DNA of 64,000 bases from Nitrospira sp. SG-bin1 (GTDB lineage: Bacteria; Nitrospirota; Nitrospiria; Nitrospirales; Nitrospiraceae), in the NCBI GenBank assembly GCA_002083365.1, contig LVWS01000025.1:20649-84648 (forward strand), in the 5' to 3' direction. How positions within the stretch are numbered: position 1 is the stretch's first letter; each line of letters opens with the position of its first letter. The notes under the pieces are model-generated. The model was not told the DNA's origin. It made no database searches and saw only the letters and a list, made by a program, of their open reading frames with translations. Below, piece after piece: positions 26,093 to 34,456 of this stretch. Both the position numbers and the translations under genes were made by a program.

Positions 26093-27817
26093 ATGAGTCG
26101 TTCATCGACATCGCCTGGATCGTCGCGGTCTCAACCTCCAACTCAGACGAGGACTTCTAAGCCGGATCCTCGACCCATTCTGCTCGCTGCCAAGCGGAAT
26201 GTCGAGGAAGTGCGGGCCATTCTGTCCGCCTATGGCCTGCGTGATCCCGATCAGGCGGACCGCAACCTCGACGCGATGGCCGGCGATCCCATCCAACGAC
26301 GGCGGCTGGCGGACATCTTGCCGATGTTGATGGAATCGATTTCACGCACGGCCGATCCGGATCAGGCGTTGAACCATTGGGAGCGCATGTTGGGGAGCGT
26401 GTCCCGTACCTTCTTTCTCGACTACTTGGGCACGTGGCCGCGCATGCTGGACCTCCTCTGTGTGATCTTCGGCAACAGCGATGCTCTGGCCTTTACGCTG
26501 ATCCGAGATCCCACGTTGGTGTATTGGTTGGCGGAAGAGGAGGTCCTCTCACGGCCGCCGACGCGGAAAGGGATGGAAAGCGCACTTCGCAAGGGTATCG
26601 GGCATCTGAGCTCCAAAGAATTGAAGTTGGATGCCCTGCGTCGTTTTCGGCGGCGGGAAATGCTCCGCATCGGTGTGCGAGATCTTCTGCGGGTCGCCAC
26701 AGTACCGGAGACCACCGGCTTGTTGTCGGACTTGGCCTGTCTGCTGATTCATGCCGCCTATGAGATTGTGGATGCCGATCTCAAACGGCAATATGGCGTG
26801 CCGATGCATCACAACCGACAAGGACGATGGGTTGAGACGAGATTCACGGTCATCGGGATGGGCAAGCTCGGCGGCCACGAACTGAATTACAGTTCCGACG
26901 TCGATCTGATCTACATCTATGAGTCGCATGGAGGAGAAACGAGAATACCAAGAGGCGGGCATCTCGCCGTTCCACCCGGTGTCGGTATTTCGAATGAAGA
27001 ATATTTTGAGATTCTCGCCCGTGAATTGACCAGGGTCTTGATCGAGCCCACAAGAGAAGGCCACATCTTTCGCGTTGATTTACGGTTACGGGCGGAGGGA
27101 TCCGTCGGTCAGTTGGCGCGATCACTGGAGGAATATCAAAAATACTATGCAGCACGGGGACAGGTCTGGGAGCGACTGGCTCTGCTGAAGGCCTCTCCGA
27201 TCGCAGGCTCCCAGGAAATCGGACAAGCGTTCCTCAAGCGGGTCAAGCCGTTTGTATTGGGAGCAGGAGCCAAAATGAATCGCGAGGTGGCGTCGGCGAT
27301 CGTGCAAGACGTGCGCGCGGTGAAAGACATGATCGATGCCAAAATGACGAGCCGTGGCCACGCGCAACGTAACGTGAAGTTGGGCACCGGGGGGATTCGA
27401 GAGATCGAGTTTTTCGTGCAGACCGTTCAAGTCCTGGCCGGACGAAAGGTGCCCGCGCTATTGGACCGGGGCACGCTCGGTTCGCTGAATCGGCTGGCTA
27501 GGAAAAAACTGCTCTCGACCGAAGACCGCGATGCCCTGATCGCCGCGTATCTGTTCCTGCGCGATGTCGAACATAAGTTGCAGATGGTCCATGACCTTCA
27601 AACTCATTCGCTGCCGGCTGAAGAGGAAGAATTGGTGCGGTGTGCGATTCGGATGGGGTATGGCGTGGACGATCGAAAGAAGGCGGCCGAATTGTTCCAA
27701 GCGGACCATCAACGCCATACCGAGATCGTTCACCGGACCTTCCGGTCGCTTTTTGTCGAGCCAACGACCTCACCTATTTTTAACGCAACGCTCAGGGCGC
27801 TGGGTTCCAAGCTTTAG
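26093..27817 (+). CDS. glnE: GlnE-like nucleotidyltransferase (N-terminal GlnE half)
   Basis: A 574-residue protein matching the N-terminal (adenylyl-removing) half of GlnE. After a Ser/Pro-rich tail of about 25 residues come the helical GlnE entry region (LDYLGTWPRMLDLLCVIFG, LIRDPTLVYWLAEE), the catalytic motif GMGKLGGHELNYSSDVDL (255-272; Asp269 and Asp271 both present), FRVDLRLRAEGSVGQLA, WERLALLKASPIAG, and VKLGTGGIREIEFFVQ. It lacks the second catalytic domain; that function is in the divergent gene at 23749. In E. coli the N-terminal domain removes AMP from glutamine synthetase by phosphorolysis when stimulated by uridylylated PII. A terminator follows at 27841. Confidence 0.83.
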   Translation: MSRSSTSPGSSRSQPPTQTRTSKPDPRPILLAAKRNVEEVRAILSAYGLRDPDQADRNLDAMAGDPIQRRRLADILPMLMESISRTADPDQALNHWERMLGSVSRTFFLDYLGTWPRMLDLLCVIFGNSDALAFTLIRDPTLVYWLAEEEVLSRPPTRKGMESALRKGIGHLSSKELKLDALRRFRRREMLRIGVRDLLRVATVPETTGLLSDLACLLIHAAYEIVDADLKRQYGVPMHHNRQGRWVETRFTVIGMGKLGGHELNYSSDVDLIYIYESHGGETRIPRGGHLAVPPGVGISNEEYFEILARELTRVLIEPTREGHIFRVDLRLRAEGSVGQLARSLEEYQKYYAARGQVWERLALLKASPIAGSQEIGQAFLKRVKPFVLGAGAKMNREVASAIVQDVRAVKDMIDAKMTSRGHAQRNVKLGTGGIREIEFFVQTVQVLAGRKVPALLDRGTLGSLNRLARKKLLSTEDRDALIAAYLFLRDVEHKLQMVHDLQTHSLPAEEEELVRCAIRMGYGVDDRKKAAELFQADHQRHTEIVHRTFRSLFVEPTTSPIFNATLRALGSKL

Positions 27818-27840
27818 TCGAGGCAGGGACCGAAACACGA

Positions 27841-27878
27841 AGGGCCCGGCGGTTTCCCGCCGAGCCCTCATGTTTTTT
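27841..27878. terminator. bidirectional terminator between glnE half and groL
   Basis: A 12-base stem with one mismatch (27841-27852 with 27857-27868) and a 4-base loop is followed by T6 on the plus strand (27873-27878). On the minus strand the loop is GAAA, a stable tetraloop, followed by TTCGTGTTTCGG, so the same structure can also end the groL mRNA. A second small hairpin (GAGCT/AGCTC) lies between it and the groL stop. Confidence 0.82.
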
Positions 27879-27914
27879 ATCGAGCTATCGGCTATAGGCC
27901 GTCAGCTCTTCGGT

Positions 27915-29555
27915 TTAGTACATCCCCTCCATGCCGTGGCTGTGTCCGCCGCCCGGCATAGCCGGCTCTTTCTTCTCCTCTGGGAGTTCGGTGATCATGA
28001 CCTCGGTCGTGAGCATCAAGCCCGCTACGCTGGCGGCGTTCTGCAGGGCCGTGCGCGAGACCTTGGTCGGGTCGATGATGCCGGACTTGATCATGTCGAC
28101 ATACTCGTCGGTGGCGGCGTTGTACCCGCCGTTGACGTTCTTCTCTTCCCGAACCTTGCCGACGATGACCGAGGCTTCCGCCCCGGCATTCGCCGCGATC
28201 TGTCGGATCGGCTCTTCAAGCGCGCGCCGGACGATGTCGAGTCCGACTTTTTGCTCCGCCGGGACATCTTTAAGCCCATCGAGCGCCTTCAGACAACGCA
28301 GATAGGCGACGCCTCCGCCGGGAACGATGCCCTCTTCCACCGCCGCTTTCGTAGCATGCAGTGCGTCCTCGACACGAGCTTTCTTCTCCTTCATCTCGGT
28401 CTCGGTTGCCGCGCCGACATTGATGACCGCGACGCCACCTACGATCTTCGCCAGCCTCTCTTGCAGCTTTTCCCGATCGTAGTCGGACGTGGTTTCTTCG
28501 ATCTGGGCCTTGATCTGCTTCACGCGGCCTTCGATCTTCTTGGAATCGCCGTAGCCTTCCACGATCGTCGTGTTGTCCTTATCGATGGTGACGCGCTTGG
28601 CGCGGCCGAGGTCGGTGAGCTTGACGTTCTCGAGCTTGATGCCGATGTCTTCGGAAATGACCTGGCCGCCGGTGAGGATGGCGATATCTTCCAGCATGGC
28701 TTTGCGGCGATCGCCGAAGCCAGGGGCCTTCACCGCCGCCACATTCAAGGTCCCGCGCAACTTGTTGACCACGAGGGTGGCCAGCGCTTCCCCTTCGACT
28801 TCTTCGGCGAGGATGACGAGCGGTTTGCCCATCTTGGCCACCTGCTCGAGCAAGGGGAGCAGGTCCTTCATGCTGCTGATTTTCTTTTCATTGATGAGGA
28901 TGAGCGGTTCCTCCACGGAACATTCCATTCGCTCGGCGTTGGTGACGAAGTAGGGGGAAATGTAGCCGCGATCGAATTGCATGCCCTCGACGACGTCCAG
29001 CGACGTGGTCATCGACTTGGCTTCTTCCACCGTGATGACGCCGTCCTTCCCCACCTTTTCCATGGCTTCGGCGATCAAATCACCGATGGTCTTGTCGTTG
29101 TTGGCCGAAATGGTTCCGACCTGCGAGATTTCGGTCTTGCTTTGACAGGGCTTGCTGAGTTTCTTAAGTTCGGCCGTAACGGCTTCGACGGCCTTGTCGA
29201 TCCCTCGTTTGATCTCCATGGGGTTGGCACCGGCGGTGATGTTCTTTGCGCCTTCCCGGAAGATGGCTTGGGCCAACACGGTGGCGGTGGTGGTGCCGTC
29301 CCCGGCGGTATCGCTGGTCTTGCTGGCCACCTCGCGCACCAGCTGCGCGCCCATGTTTTCGTACGGGTTCTTGAGTTCTACTTCCTTGGCAACGGTGACG
29401 CCGTCCTTGGTGATGGTCGGTGCACCGAATTTCTTATCCAGAATCGCGTTCCGGCCCTTTGGACCAAGGGTCGCCTTCACGGCATCTGCGAGCTGGTTCA
29501 CCCCTTTCAGGATGGAGGCTCGTGCCGTATCGCCGTACAAAAGTTGCTTTGCCAT
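27915..29555 (-). CDS. groL: chaperonin GroEL
   Basis: A 546-residue chaperonin subunit that folds proteins inside a double seven-ring cage with GroES. Motifs are complete: KATLGPKGRNAILDKKFG, DGVTVAKEVELKNPYENMGA (in parts), the ATP-site motif GDGTTTATVLAQAI, and AAVEEGIVPGGGVAYLR. The C-terminal tail ends GGGHSHGMEGMY, with histidines where most species have plain GGM repeats. It follows groS by 68 bases and ends at a terminator. With rpoH just upstream, this is a compact heat-shock locus. Confidence 0.98.
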   Translation of the reverse strand: MAKQLLYGDTARASILKGVNQLADAVKATLGPKGRNAILDKKFGAPTITKDGVTVAKEVELKNPYENMGAQLVREVASKTSDTAGDGTTTATVLAQAIFREGAKNITAGANPMEIKRGIDKAVEAVTAELKKLSKPCQSKTEISQVGTISANNDKTIGDLIAEAMEKVGKDGVITVEEAKSMTTSLDVVEGMQFDRGYISPYFVTNAERMECSVEEPLILINEKKISSMKDLLPLLEQVAKMGKPLVILAEEVEGEALATLVVNKLRGTLNVAAVKAPGFGDRRKAMLEDIAILTGGQVISEDIGIKLENVKLTDLGRAKRVTIDKDNTTIVEGYGDSKKIEGRVKQIKAQIEETTSDYDREKLQERLAKIVGGVAVINVGAATETEMKEKKARVEDALHATKAAVEEGIVPGGGVAYLRCLKALDGLKDVPAEQKVGLDIVRRALEEPIRQIAANAGAEASVIVGKVREEKNVNGGYNAATDEYVDMIKSGIIDPTKVSRTALQNAASVAGLMLTTEVMITELPEEKKEPAMPGGGHSHGMEGMY

Positions 29556-29623
29556 GTCTTTCCTCCGTTATGGTCTTATTGTCTTATTTTTGAACTTGCT
29601 GACTGGAATACCCGCGTGTCTTC

Positions 29624-29923
29624 TTACGCCGTAAAGATGCCGAGGATATCTTCTTCCTTGAGAATCAAGCACTCTTCGTCATCGATCCGCAGCTTGCTGC
29701 CGGAATATTTGTCGAACAGGACATGATCGCCGACCTTGACGTTCTCCACTTTCTTGCCGACCGCTTGGACCACTCCCCGTTGAGGCTTTTCCTTTGCCGA
29801 GTCCGGCACATAGATTCCGCCGGCGGTCCGTTCCAATTCCTCGGTGTAGGTGACAAACACTCGCTCACCCAAGGGTTGAAACCCCTTGGCCACGTTCTTC
29901 TTTTCCTTCTCGGCTGTACCCAT
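29624..29923 (-). CDS. groS: co-chaperonin GroES
   Basis: A 99-residue co-chaperonin that caps GroEL. The start at 29923 has a near-perfect ribosome site (AGGAGGAGG). Features are the mobile loop (EELERTAGGIYVPDSAKEKP, about residues 30-50), GVVQAVGKKVENVKVGDHV and the Tyr-containing DKYSGSKLRID. A short charged leader (MGTAEKEKKNVAKG) extends the usual N-terminus by about 10 residues. It is the first gene of groSL; a sigma-32-like promoter lies at 30025. Confidence 0.97.
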   Translation of the reverse strand: MGTAEKEKKNVAKGFQPLGERVFVTYTEELERTAGGIYVPDSAKEKPQRGVVQAVGKKVENVKVGDHVLFDKYSGSKLRIDDEECLILKEEDILGIFTA

Positions 29924-30024
29924 AGCAGAACCTCCTCCTGATGAAAGTGAACTCGTTAGGTGTTGACGGTTGTAAAGTTGGGCGCTGAACTCGTGTGATC
30001 CAGGCAGCCTGCGACTCAGGGTGG

Positions 30025-30052
30025 AGATAGGCCTTCGTTCGCCTAAGTCAAG
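30025..30052 (-). promoter_or_regulatory. sigma-32-like heat-shock promoter of groSL
   Basis: On the minus strand CTTGACT (30046-30052) is followed after 13 bases by GCCTATCT (30025-30032). This resembles the sigma-32 pattern CTTGAAA, 11-16 bases, CCCCATNT, with 5 of 7 fixed -10 bases matching. The leader would be about 90 bases. No CIRCE repeat (HrcA operator) was found in 29924-30179. Confidence 0.45.
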
Positions 30053-30179
30053 AGGGGGGACAAGGGATTTTTTAGAACCCCGACCACGCCCGCCGCGGCA
30101 GAGCTTCATATATCCTAACCTATTGGGAAATCAATATTCCAGGAGTATTTTTCCAAGCGGGGGCGGATTGACCGGGATG

Positions 30180-31181
30180 TCAGGCCCTCAAACGGTCAAA
30201 ATCTTTGATGTCTTTTTTGAGGTAGTCACGGAGGCGTTTGATGATGCGGGCTTCCAATTGCCGAGTCCGTTCCTTTGTAATGCCATATTTACTGCCCAGA
30301 TCATCGAGAGTCAGGGGATGGTCGGACAGAATGCGATTCCTCAGAATATCCTCGTCTCGTTCTTCCAGCGTCTTGATGAACTCGGCGAGCTTCTCCCGAA
30401 AGAGAGTCATGAGCTGATGGTCGGCAAGTTGTTCGTCGGCCGGCTCCTGGTGCGACGGCAGGATATCGAGCAGTGTGCCGTCCTGGTTTTCACCGATCGG
30501 CTGGTCGAGCGAGAGCTCCCAGTTGCCGAGACGCTGATCCATGTCGATCACGTCACGCTCACGCACATTCAGACGATCCGCCAGCAGCTTCGTGTCCGGC
30601 GAAAAACCGTCCCGTTCAAGCTTGGCCTTTTCCTTCTTGAGGTTATAGAACAGTTTGCGCTGGTCCTGAGTCGTCCCGACTTTGACGAGTCGAAAGGTAT
30701 GGAGAAGATACCGGAGGATATAGGCGCGAGCCCACCAGGCGGCATAGGCATAAAAACGCACGTTTTTGGAGGGGTCGAATTTCTTGATGGCTTGCATCAA
30801 GCCGACATTTCCTTCTTGAATCAGATCCATGTGGTCGGCGCCGGTATGCAGGTACTCGGCTGCGATCGAGACCGACACACGCAGATTGGCCATGATGAGC
30901 TTCACCGCCGCTTCCCGGCTGCCGTTGGCACGATACTCCTGGAAGAGCAGAAGCTCTTCTTCTTTCGTCAGGTAGGGATGGCGACGAACTTCGGCCAGGT
31001 ACTGTTGCAGCGCCGTGACCGGCACCACGGCCGTCGTGTCGGCTCGCGGCTGTCCGTCGGAGGCGGGAATATCCAACACCATCGGCGCCGCGGCCTCGAC
31101 AGCCTCGCCATCCGTTGGTTCGAGGATTTCCGGCTCCAGGGTGCCGCCGGACTCTTCCTGTGAACGGTCACGACCATTCAT
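30180..31181 (-). CDS. rpoH: heat-shock sigma factor RpoH (sigma-32)
   Basis: A 333-residue sigma-70-family factor. After an acidic N-terminal extension of about 50 residues come region 1.2 (LQQYLAEVRRHPYLTKEEE in parts), region 2 (IMANLRVSVSIAAEYL, DLIQEGNVGLMQAIKKFDP, FYAYAAWWARAYI), the RpoH box QRKLFYNLK (174-182), which separates RpoH from other sigma factors, and region 4 with the helix-turn-helix LTLDDLGSKYGITKERTRQLE. It directs RNA polymerase to heat-shock promoters, and the next genes on the same strand are groS and groL. The N-terminal extension is unusual for RpoH. Confidence 0.92.
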   Translation of the reverse strand: MNGRDRSQEESGGTLEPEILEPTDGEAVEAAAPMVLDIPASDGQPRADTTAVVPVTALQQYLAEVRRHPYLTKEEELLLFQEYRANGSREAAVKLIMANLRVSVSIAAEYLHTGADHMDLIQEGNVGLMQAIKKFDPSKNVRFYAYAAWWARAYILRYLLHTFRLVKVGTTQDQRKLFYNLKKEKAKLERDGFSPDTKLLADRLNVRERDVIDMDQRLGNWELSLDQPIGENQDGTLLDILPSHQEPADEQLADHQLMTLFREKLAEFIKTLEERDEDILRNRILSDHPLTLDDLGSKYGITKERTRQLEARIIKRLRDYLKKDIKDFDRLRA

Positions 31182-31328
31182 GATAAGAGCGTGACTATAA
31201 CAGAATGACTGAACAGCACAAAAGTTGTCTCAAGTTGTCTCACGCAAGGCCCGTCGCCTTTGGTGAAAGTCTATCTCTGTATCCGTGCAAAGGAATCCCT
31301 CTGAGTCTGCGTTCGATGAGCGCTTCCC

Positions 31329-31358
31329 TTGCACCCAGAAAAGTGGCTACCCTATAGT
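31329..31358 (+). promoter_or_regulatory. sigma-70-type promoter of the NarK-like gene
   Basis: TTGCAC (31329-31334) and TATAGT (31353-31358) are 18 bases apart; the leader of about 18 bases contains the ribosome site GGAGG (31372-31376) before the GTG at 31383. Confidence 0.48.
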
Positions 31359-31382
31359 GGCAGTTCAATCCGGAGGCCGGAC

Positions 31383-32585
31383 GTGTCTGGGATCTGGCAC
31401 ATGTTGAAAAGCGGACATTGGCCGTCATTGGCGGGGGCGTGGCTGCACCTGACGGTCAGTTTCATGGTCTGGCTGCTGATTGGGGCGATGAGCATTCCGC
31501 TCATGGCGGCTCTGCAGCTGAGCGATGCTGAGATCGCTTGGCTCGTATCCTTGCCGTTACTCGGCGGGGCGGTGTTACGGATGGTGGCCGGATGGAGTGC
31601 CGATTGGTTCGGTGCGCGGTCCACGGCAGTGGCGATTCTCTTGGCGGAGCTTCTGGTGTTGTTCTGGGGCTGGCTCGGCGTAACCGGGTATGGAGAAGCG
31701 CTGGCCTTTTCGATCTGCCTCGGCGTGGCAGGGGCGAGTTTTGCGGTCGCCCTCCCGATTGCGAGCCGGGCCTATCCCTCGTCGGCGCAGGGATTCGTGC
31801 TCGGCATCGCCGCATCGGGGAATGTCGGCACCGTGCTCATTCTCTTCTTGGCGCCGCGTTGGACTGCCGTGATGGAGTGGCATCAAGTCTGCGGCATCAT
31901 GGCCGGGGTTGTTGCGGCGACCCTGGTGGTATTCGTGCTGGCGGTCCCTCGAACAACCTTGGTTCCTGAATCTCATGTGAGGGCGTGGTGGCACGATGCA
32001 GCGCGGTTGATTCACCGGCGTTCAGCCTATTGGCTCTGTTTCCTCTACGCGATTACGTTCGGCGGTTTCGTGGGCTTGTGCAGCGTGCTCCCGCTGCTGC
32101 TGCACGATGTCTATCGTGTCGATGCGATTCAGGCAGGGACGGTAGTGGCTCTGTGTGGACTCATAGGGAGCATGATCCGTCCGGTCGGCGGTTATGTGGC
32201 GGATCGGCAAGGGGGGCTGCGGGCGCTCTATTATGTTCTGCCTGTCATCGCGGGAGCGGTGGTGGCGGTGGTCGGCCCTTCGGGCACGATGGCCGTGGCG
32301 ATGATGGTGGTGGCAACGGCGGCGATGGGGTTCGGGAACGGCGTCGTGTTCCAGTTGGTGGCGGAATGGTTTCCCAAGGACATCGGATTGGCTTCCGGTG
32401 TGGTCGGGGCTTCGGGTGCCATCGGCGGATTTCTGTTGCCGATACTCCTCGGCATGATCAAGGGGTTCTCAGGCGGCTACGAGCTTGGACTCTGGGTGTT
32501 CGCCGGGTCCACGGTGTGTGCATGGGGTACGGTAATGGTCGCATTGCGGACCGACAGGGCTTCGCCGGTCGAGCTTTCCCCTTGA
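31383..32585 (+). CDS. NarK-like nitrate/nitrite transporter (MFS)
   Basis: A 400-residue major facilitator protein with about 12 membrane helices. Both signatures of the nitrate/nitrite porter group are visible in degenerate form: GIAASGNVGTVLILFLAP (helix 5) and GVVGASGAIGGFLLPILLG (helix 11). RMVAGWSADWFGAR is the usual MFS loop 2-3. It could bring nitrite in, expel nitrate, or exchange both, which fits a nitrite oxidiser; substrate direction cannot be read from sequence. I use the GTG at 31383 because GGAGG stands at ideal distance; an ATG at 31401 is the alternative. It is divergent from rpoH. Confidence 0.82.
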   Translation: MSGIWHMLKSGHWPSLAGAWLHLTVSFMVWLLIGAMSIPLMAALQLSDAEIAWLVSLPLLGGAVLRMVAGWSADWFGARSTAVAILLAELLVLFWGWLGVTGYGEALAFSICLGVAGASFAVALPIASRAYPSSAQGFVLGIAASGNVGTVLILFLAPRWTAVMEWHQVCGIMAGVVAATLVVFVLAVPRTTLVPESHVRAWWHDAARLIHRRSAYWLCFLYAITFGGFVGLCSVLPLLLHDVYRVDAIQAGTVVALCGLIGSMIRPVGGYVADRQGGLRALYYVLPVIAGAVVAVVGPSGTMAVAMMVVATAAMGFGNGVVFQLVAEWFPKDIGLASGVVGASGAIGGFLLPILLGMIKGFSGGYELGLWVFAGSTVCAWGTVMVALRTDRASPVELSP

Positions 32586-32642
32586 GCATTCCCCGCTATT
32601 CGATCATCCTTCAAAAAAACATGTTCAAGATTCAGTCTGAAA

Positions 32643-32651
32643 TGCTAGATT
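32643..32651 (+). promoter_or_regulatory. extended -10 promoter just before ribBA
   Basis: TGC followed by TAGATT (32646-32651) is an extended -10 box. The -35 region is poor (TTCAAG, 16 bases away). The ATG at 32661 is 9 bases past the box, so the leader would be only 2-3 bases. Confidence 0.33.
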
Positions 32652-32660
32652 GGTGGCCTT

Positions 32661-33869
32661 ATGCCCACGCCATTCAACCACATTGAAGACGCCATCCGGG
32701 ACATTAAGAAGGGGAAGTTCATTATTCTGGTCGACGACGAGGATCGGGAAAACGAAGGGGACCTTGTCATTGCCGCGGAGAAGGTCACTCCGCAGGCCAT
32801 CAACTTCATGGCCAAACATGCGCGCGGACTGATTTGCTTAGCCCTGACGCCGGAGCGGGTGGAAGAACTGCAGTTGCCCCAGCAGGCTTCCGAGAATACC
32901 GCGACGTTCGGCACCGCTTTTACCGTCTCGATCGACGCACGAAAGGACATTACGACGGGGATCTCGGCCGCGGATCGGGCGACGACGATCCATGTGGCGA
33001 TTGATCCAAAATGTAAACCCAGTGATCTCGCCCGACCCGGTCACGTCTTCCCTCTCAAAGCGCAGACCGGCGGAGTGCTCAAACGCGCGGGACAAACAGA
33101 GGGATCGGTCGATCTCGCCCGGTTGGCGGGGCTACGTCCTGCGGGTGTCATCTGCGAAATCATGAACCCGGACGGGACCATGGCTCGCGTGCCGGAGCTG
33201 ACGAAATTTGCCAAGACCCATAAGTTGAAGATGGTGACCGTGAAGGCCTTGATCGAATACCGCATGAAGCGGGAGACCTTCGTCAAACGGATGGCGAGCG
33301 CGCGATTACCCACGACCTTCGGTGAATTTGAGGCGGTGGCCTTCGAGAATCAGATCGACGGCGTGACGCATATTGCCTTGGTCAAGGGACGCGTAGACGG
33401 TGGGACCCCGACGCTTGTCCGGGTGCACTCCGGATGTCTGACGGCCGACGCGCTGGGATCGTTGCGTTGCGATTGCCGGGATCAACTGCACTCCGCGATG
33501 GAGATCATCCAGAAGGAAGGCCGAGGCGTTCTTCTGTACCTGAATCAAGAAGGCCGAGGAATCGGGTTATTGAACAAGATCAAAGCCTATGGTCTGCAGG
33601 ATCAGGGGAGTGATACGGTTGAAGCCAATCTGCAACTCGGATTCAAGGCCGATCTCCGTGATTATGGGGTGGGAGCTCAAATTCTCGCGAATCTTGGCCT
33701 GCATCAGATCAAGCTGATTACGAACAATCCGCGGAAGATCGTCGGGATCGAAGGATACGGTCTCCGAGTCGTTGAACGGGTTCCCATCGAGGTCCCGCCC
33801 CGCGCTGCGAATGTCCGGTATCTTCAAACAAAGAAGGCGAAGCTCGGCCACCTTCTCAAGAAAGTCTGA
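32661..33869 (+). CDS. ribBA: bifunctional riboflavin enzyme RibBA
   Basis: A 402-residue fusion. The N-terminal half is 3,4-dihydroxy-2-butanone-4-phosphate synthase (DDEDRENEGDLVIAAE, residues about 25-40; RPGHVFPLKA; ARLAGLRPAGVICEIM). The C-terminal half is GTP cyclohydrolase II (VRVHSGCLTADALGSLRCDC with the three zinc cysteines, LYLNQEGRGIGLLNKI, LTNNPRK as ITNNPRK). Together they supply both precursors of riboflavin. It heads a run ribBA-ribH-nusB, a common order in bacteria. No FMN riboswitch was recognised in front of it; the leader appears too short to hold one. Confidence 0.97.
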   Translation: MPTPFNHIEDAIRDIKKGKFIILVDDEDRENEGDLVIAAEKVTPQAINFMAKHARGLICLALTPERVEELQLPQQASENTATFGTAFTVSIDARKDITTGISAADRATTIHVAIDPKCKPSDLARPGHVFPLKAQTGGVLKRAGQTEGSVDLARLAGLRPAGVICEIMNPDGTMARVPELTKFAKTHKLKMVTVKALIEYRMKRETFVKRMASARLPTTFGEFEAVAFENQIDGVTHIALVKGRVDGGTPTLVRVHSGCLTADALGSLRCDCRDQLHSAMEIIQKEGRGVLLYLNQEGRGIGLLNKIKAYGLQDQGSDTVEANLQLGFKADLRDYGVGAQILANLGLHQIKLITNNPRKIVGIEGYGLRVVERVPIEVPPRAANVRYLQTKKAKLGHLLKKV

Positions 33870-33925
33870 CGCGCGCGTCGGCTCGCGTGCTCGCTGTAAA
33901 GCGTAGGACAAAACGGTAATGAACG

Positions 33926-34453
33926 ATGAGGTATAAAAAAACGGGGCGGTCCGCGGCGGGACTTCGGTTCGGCATCGTCGCGGCGAAGTTCAATCAAGAG
34001 GTCACGAGTAAATTGCTGAGTGCCTGCACGGATACGCTGACGGCCCATGGTGTCCGGAAAGAGGATCTTCATGTCGTGCGAGTCCCGGGAGCGTTTGAAA
34101 TCCCGCTTATCGCGCGCGCCATGGCCAAGTCGTATCGGGTTGATGCGGTGATTTGCTTGGGAGCGGTGATTCGTGGCGGCACCCCGCATTTCGAGTATAT
34201 CAGCGCCGAAGTCAGCCGGGGCATCGGTCAAGCGGCCTTAGACACCGATGTTCCGATCATTTTCGGCGTATTGACCACTGACACGGTTGCGCAGGCAGTG
34301 GAACGTGCGGACAGGAAGACATTCAACCGTGGCGGGGAGGCGGCGAAGTCTGCGATCGAAATGGTGAGGGTGATGAGACACGTGAAGACCCTGGGACTGG
34401 ATGCGGGGCCATCGGCCGGATCCCGGTCGGTCGTGCGGCGGTCAGCGAACTAG
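33926..34453 (+). CDS. ribH: 6,7-dimethyl-8-ribityllumazine synthase RibH
   Basis: A 175-residue enzyme joining the two RibBA-derived precursors to lumazine, the step before riboflavin. Family motifs are FGIVAAKFNQEVTSKLL, VRVPGAFEIPLIARAM, CLGAVIRGGTPHFEYISAEV and FGVLTTDTVAQAVERA. The C-terminus has about 20 extra residues (Ser, Ala and Arg-rich). It starts 56 bases after ribBA. A stray six-codon frame begins 7 bases earlier (33919) and is not thought to matter. Confidence 0.96.
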   Translation: MRYKKTGRSAAGLRFGIVAAKFNQEVTSKLLSACTDTLTAHGVRKEDLHVVRVPGAFEIPLIARAMAKSYRVDAVICLGAVIRGGTPHFEYISAEVSRGIGQAALDTDVPIIFGVLTTDTVAQAVERADRKTFNRGGEAAKSAIEMVRVMRHVKTLGLDAGPSAGSRSVVRRSAN

Positions 34454-34456
34454 TGT

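Noticed and set aside
23749..27817. The two GlnE-like genes as fragments of one broken glnE.
   Set aside because: They run in opposite directions, each has an intact frame with complete domains and its own -10 box, and one has extra ACT domains.
27564..29726. A 720-codon open frame on the plus strand opposite groL.
   Set aside because: It is a mirror of the strongly biased groL coding strand, has no ribosome site and no recognisable domain.
29924..30179. CIRCE/HrcA operator before groS.
   Set aside because: No inverted repeat of the TTAGCACTC/GAGTGCTAA type was found; the sigma-32-like promoter explains control better.
30021..31163. A 380-codon open frame on the plus strand opposite rpoH.
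   Set aside because: It is a shadow of rpoH; the rpoH protein has complete sigma-factor regions.
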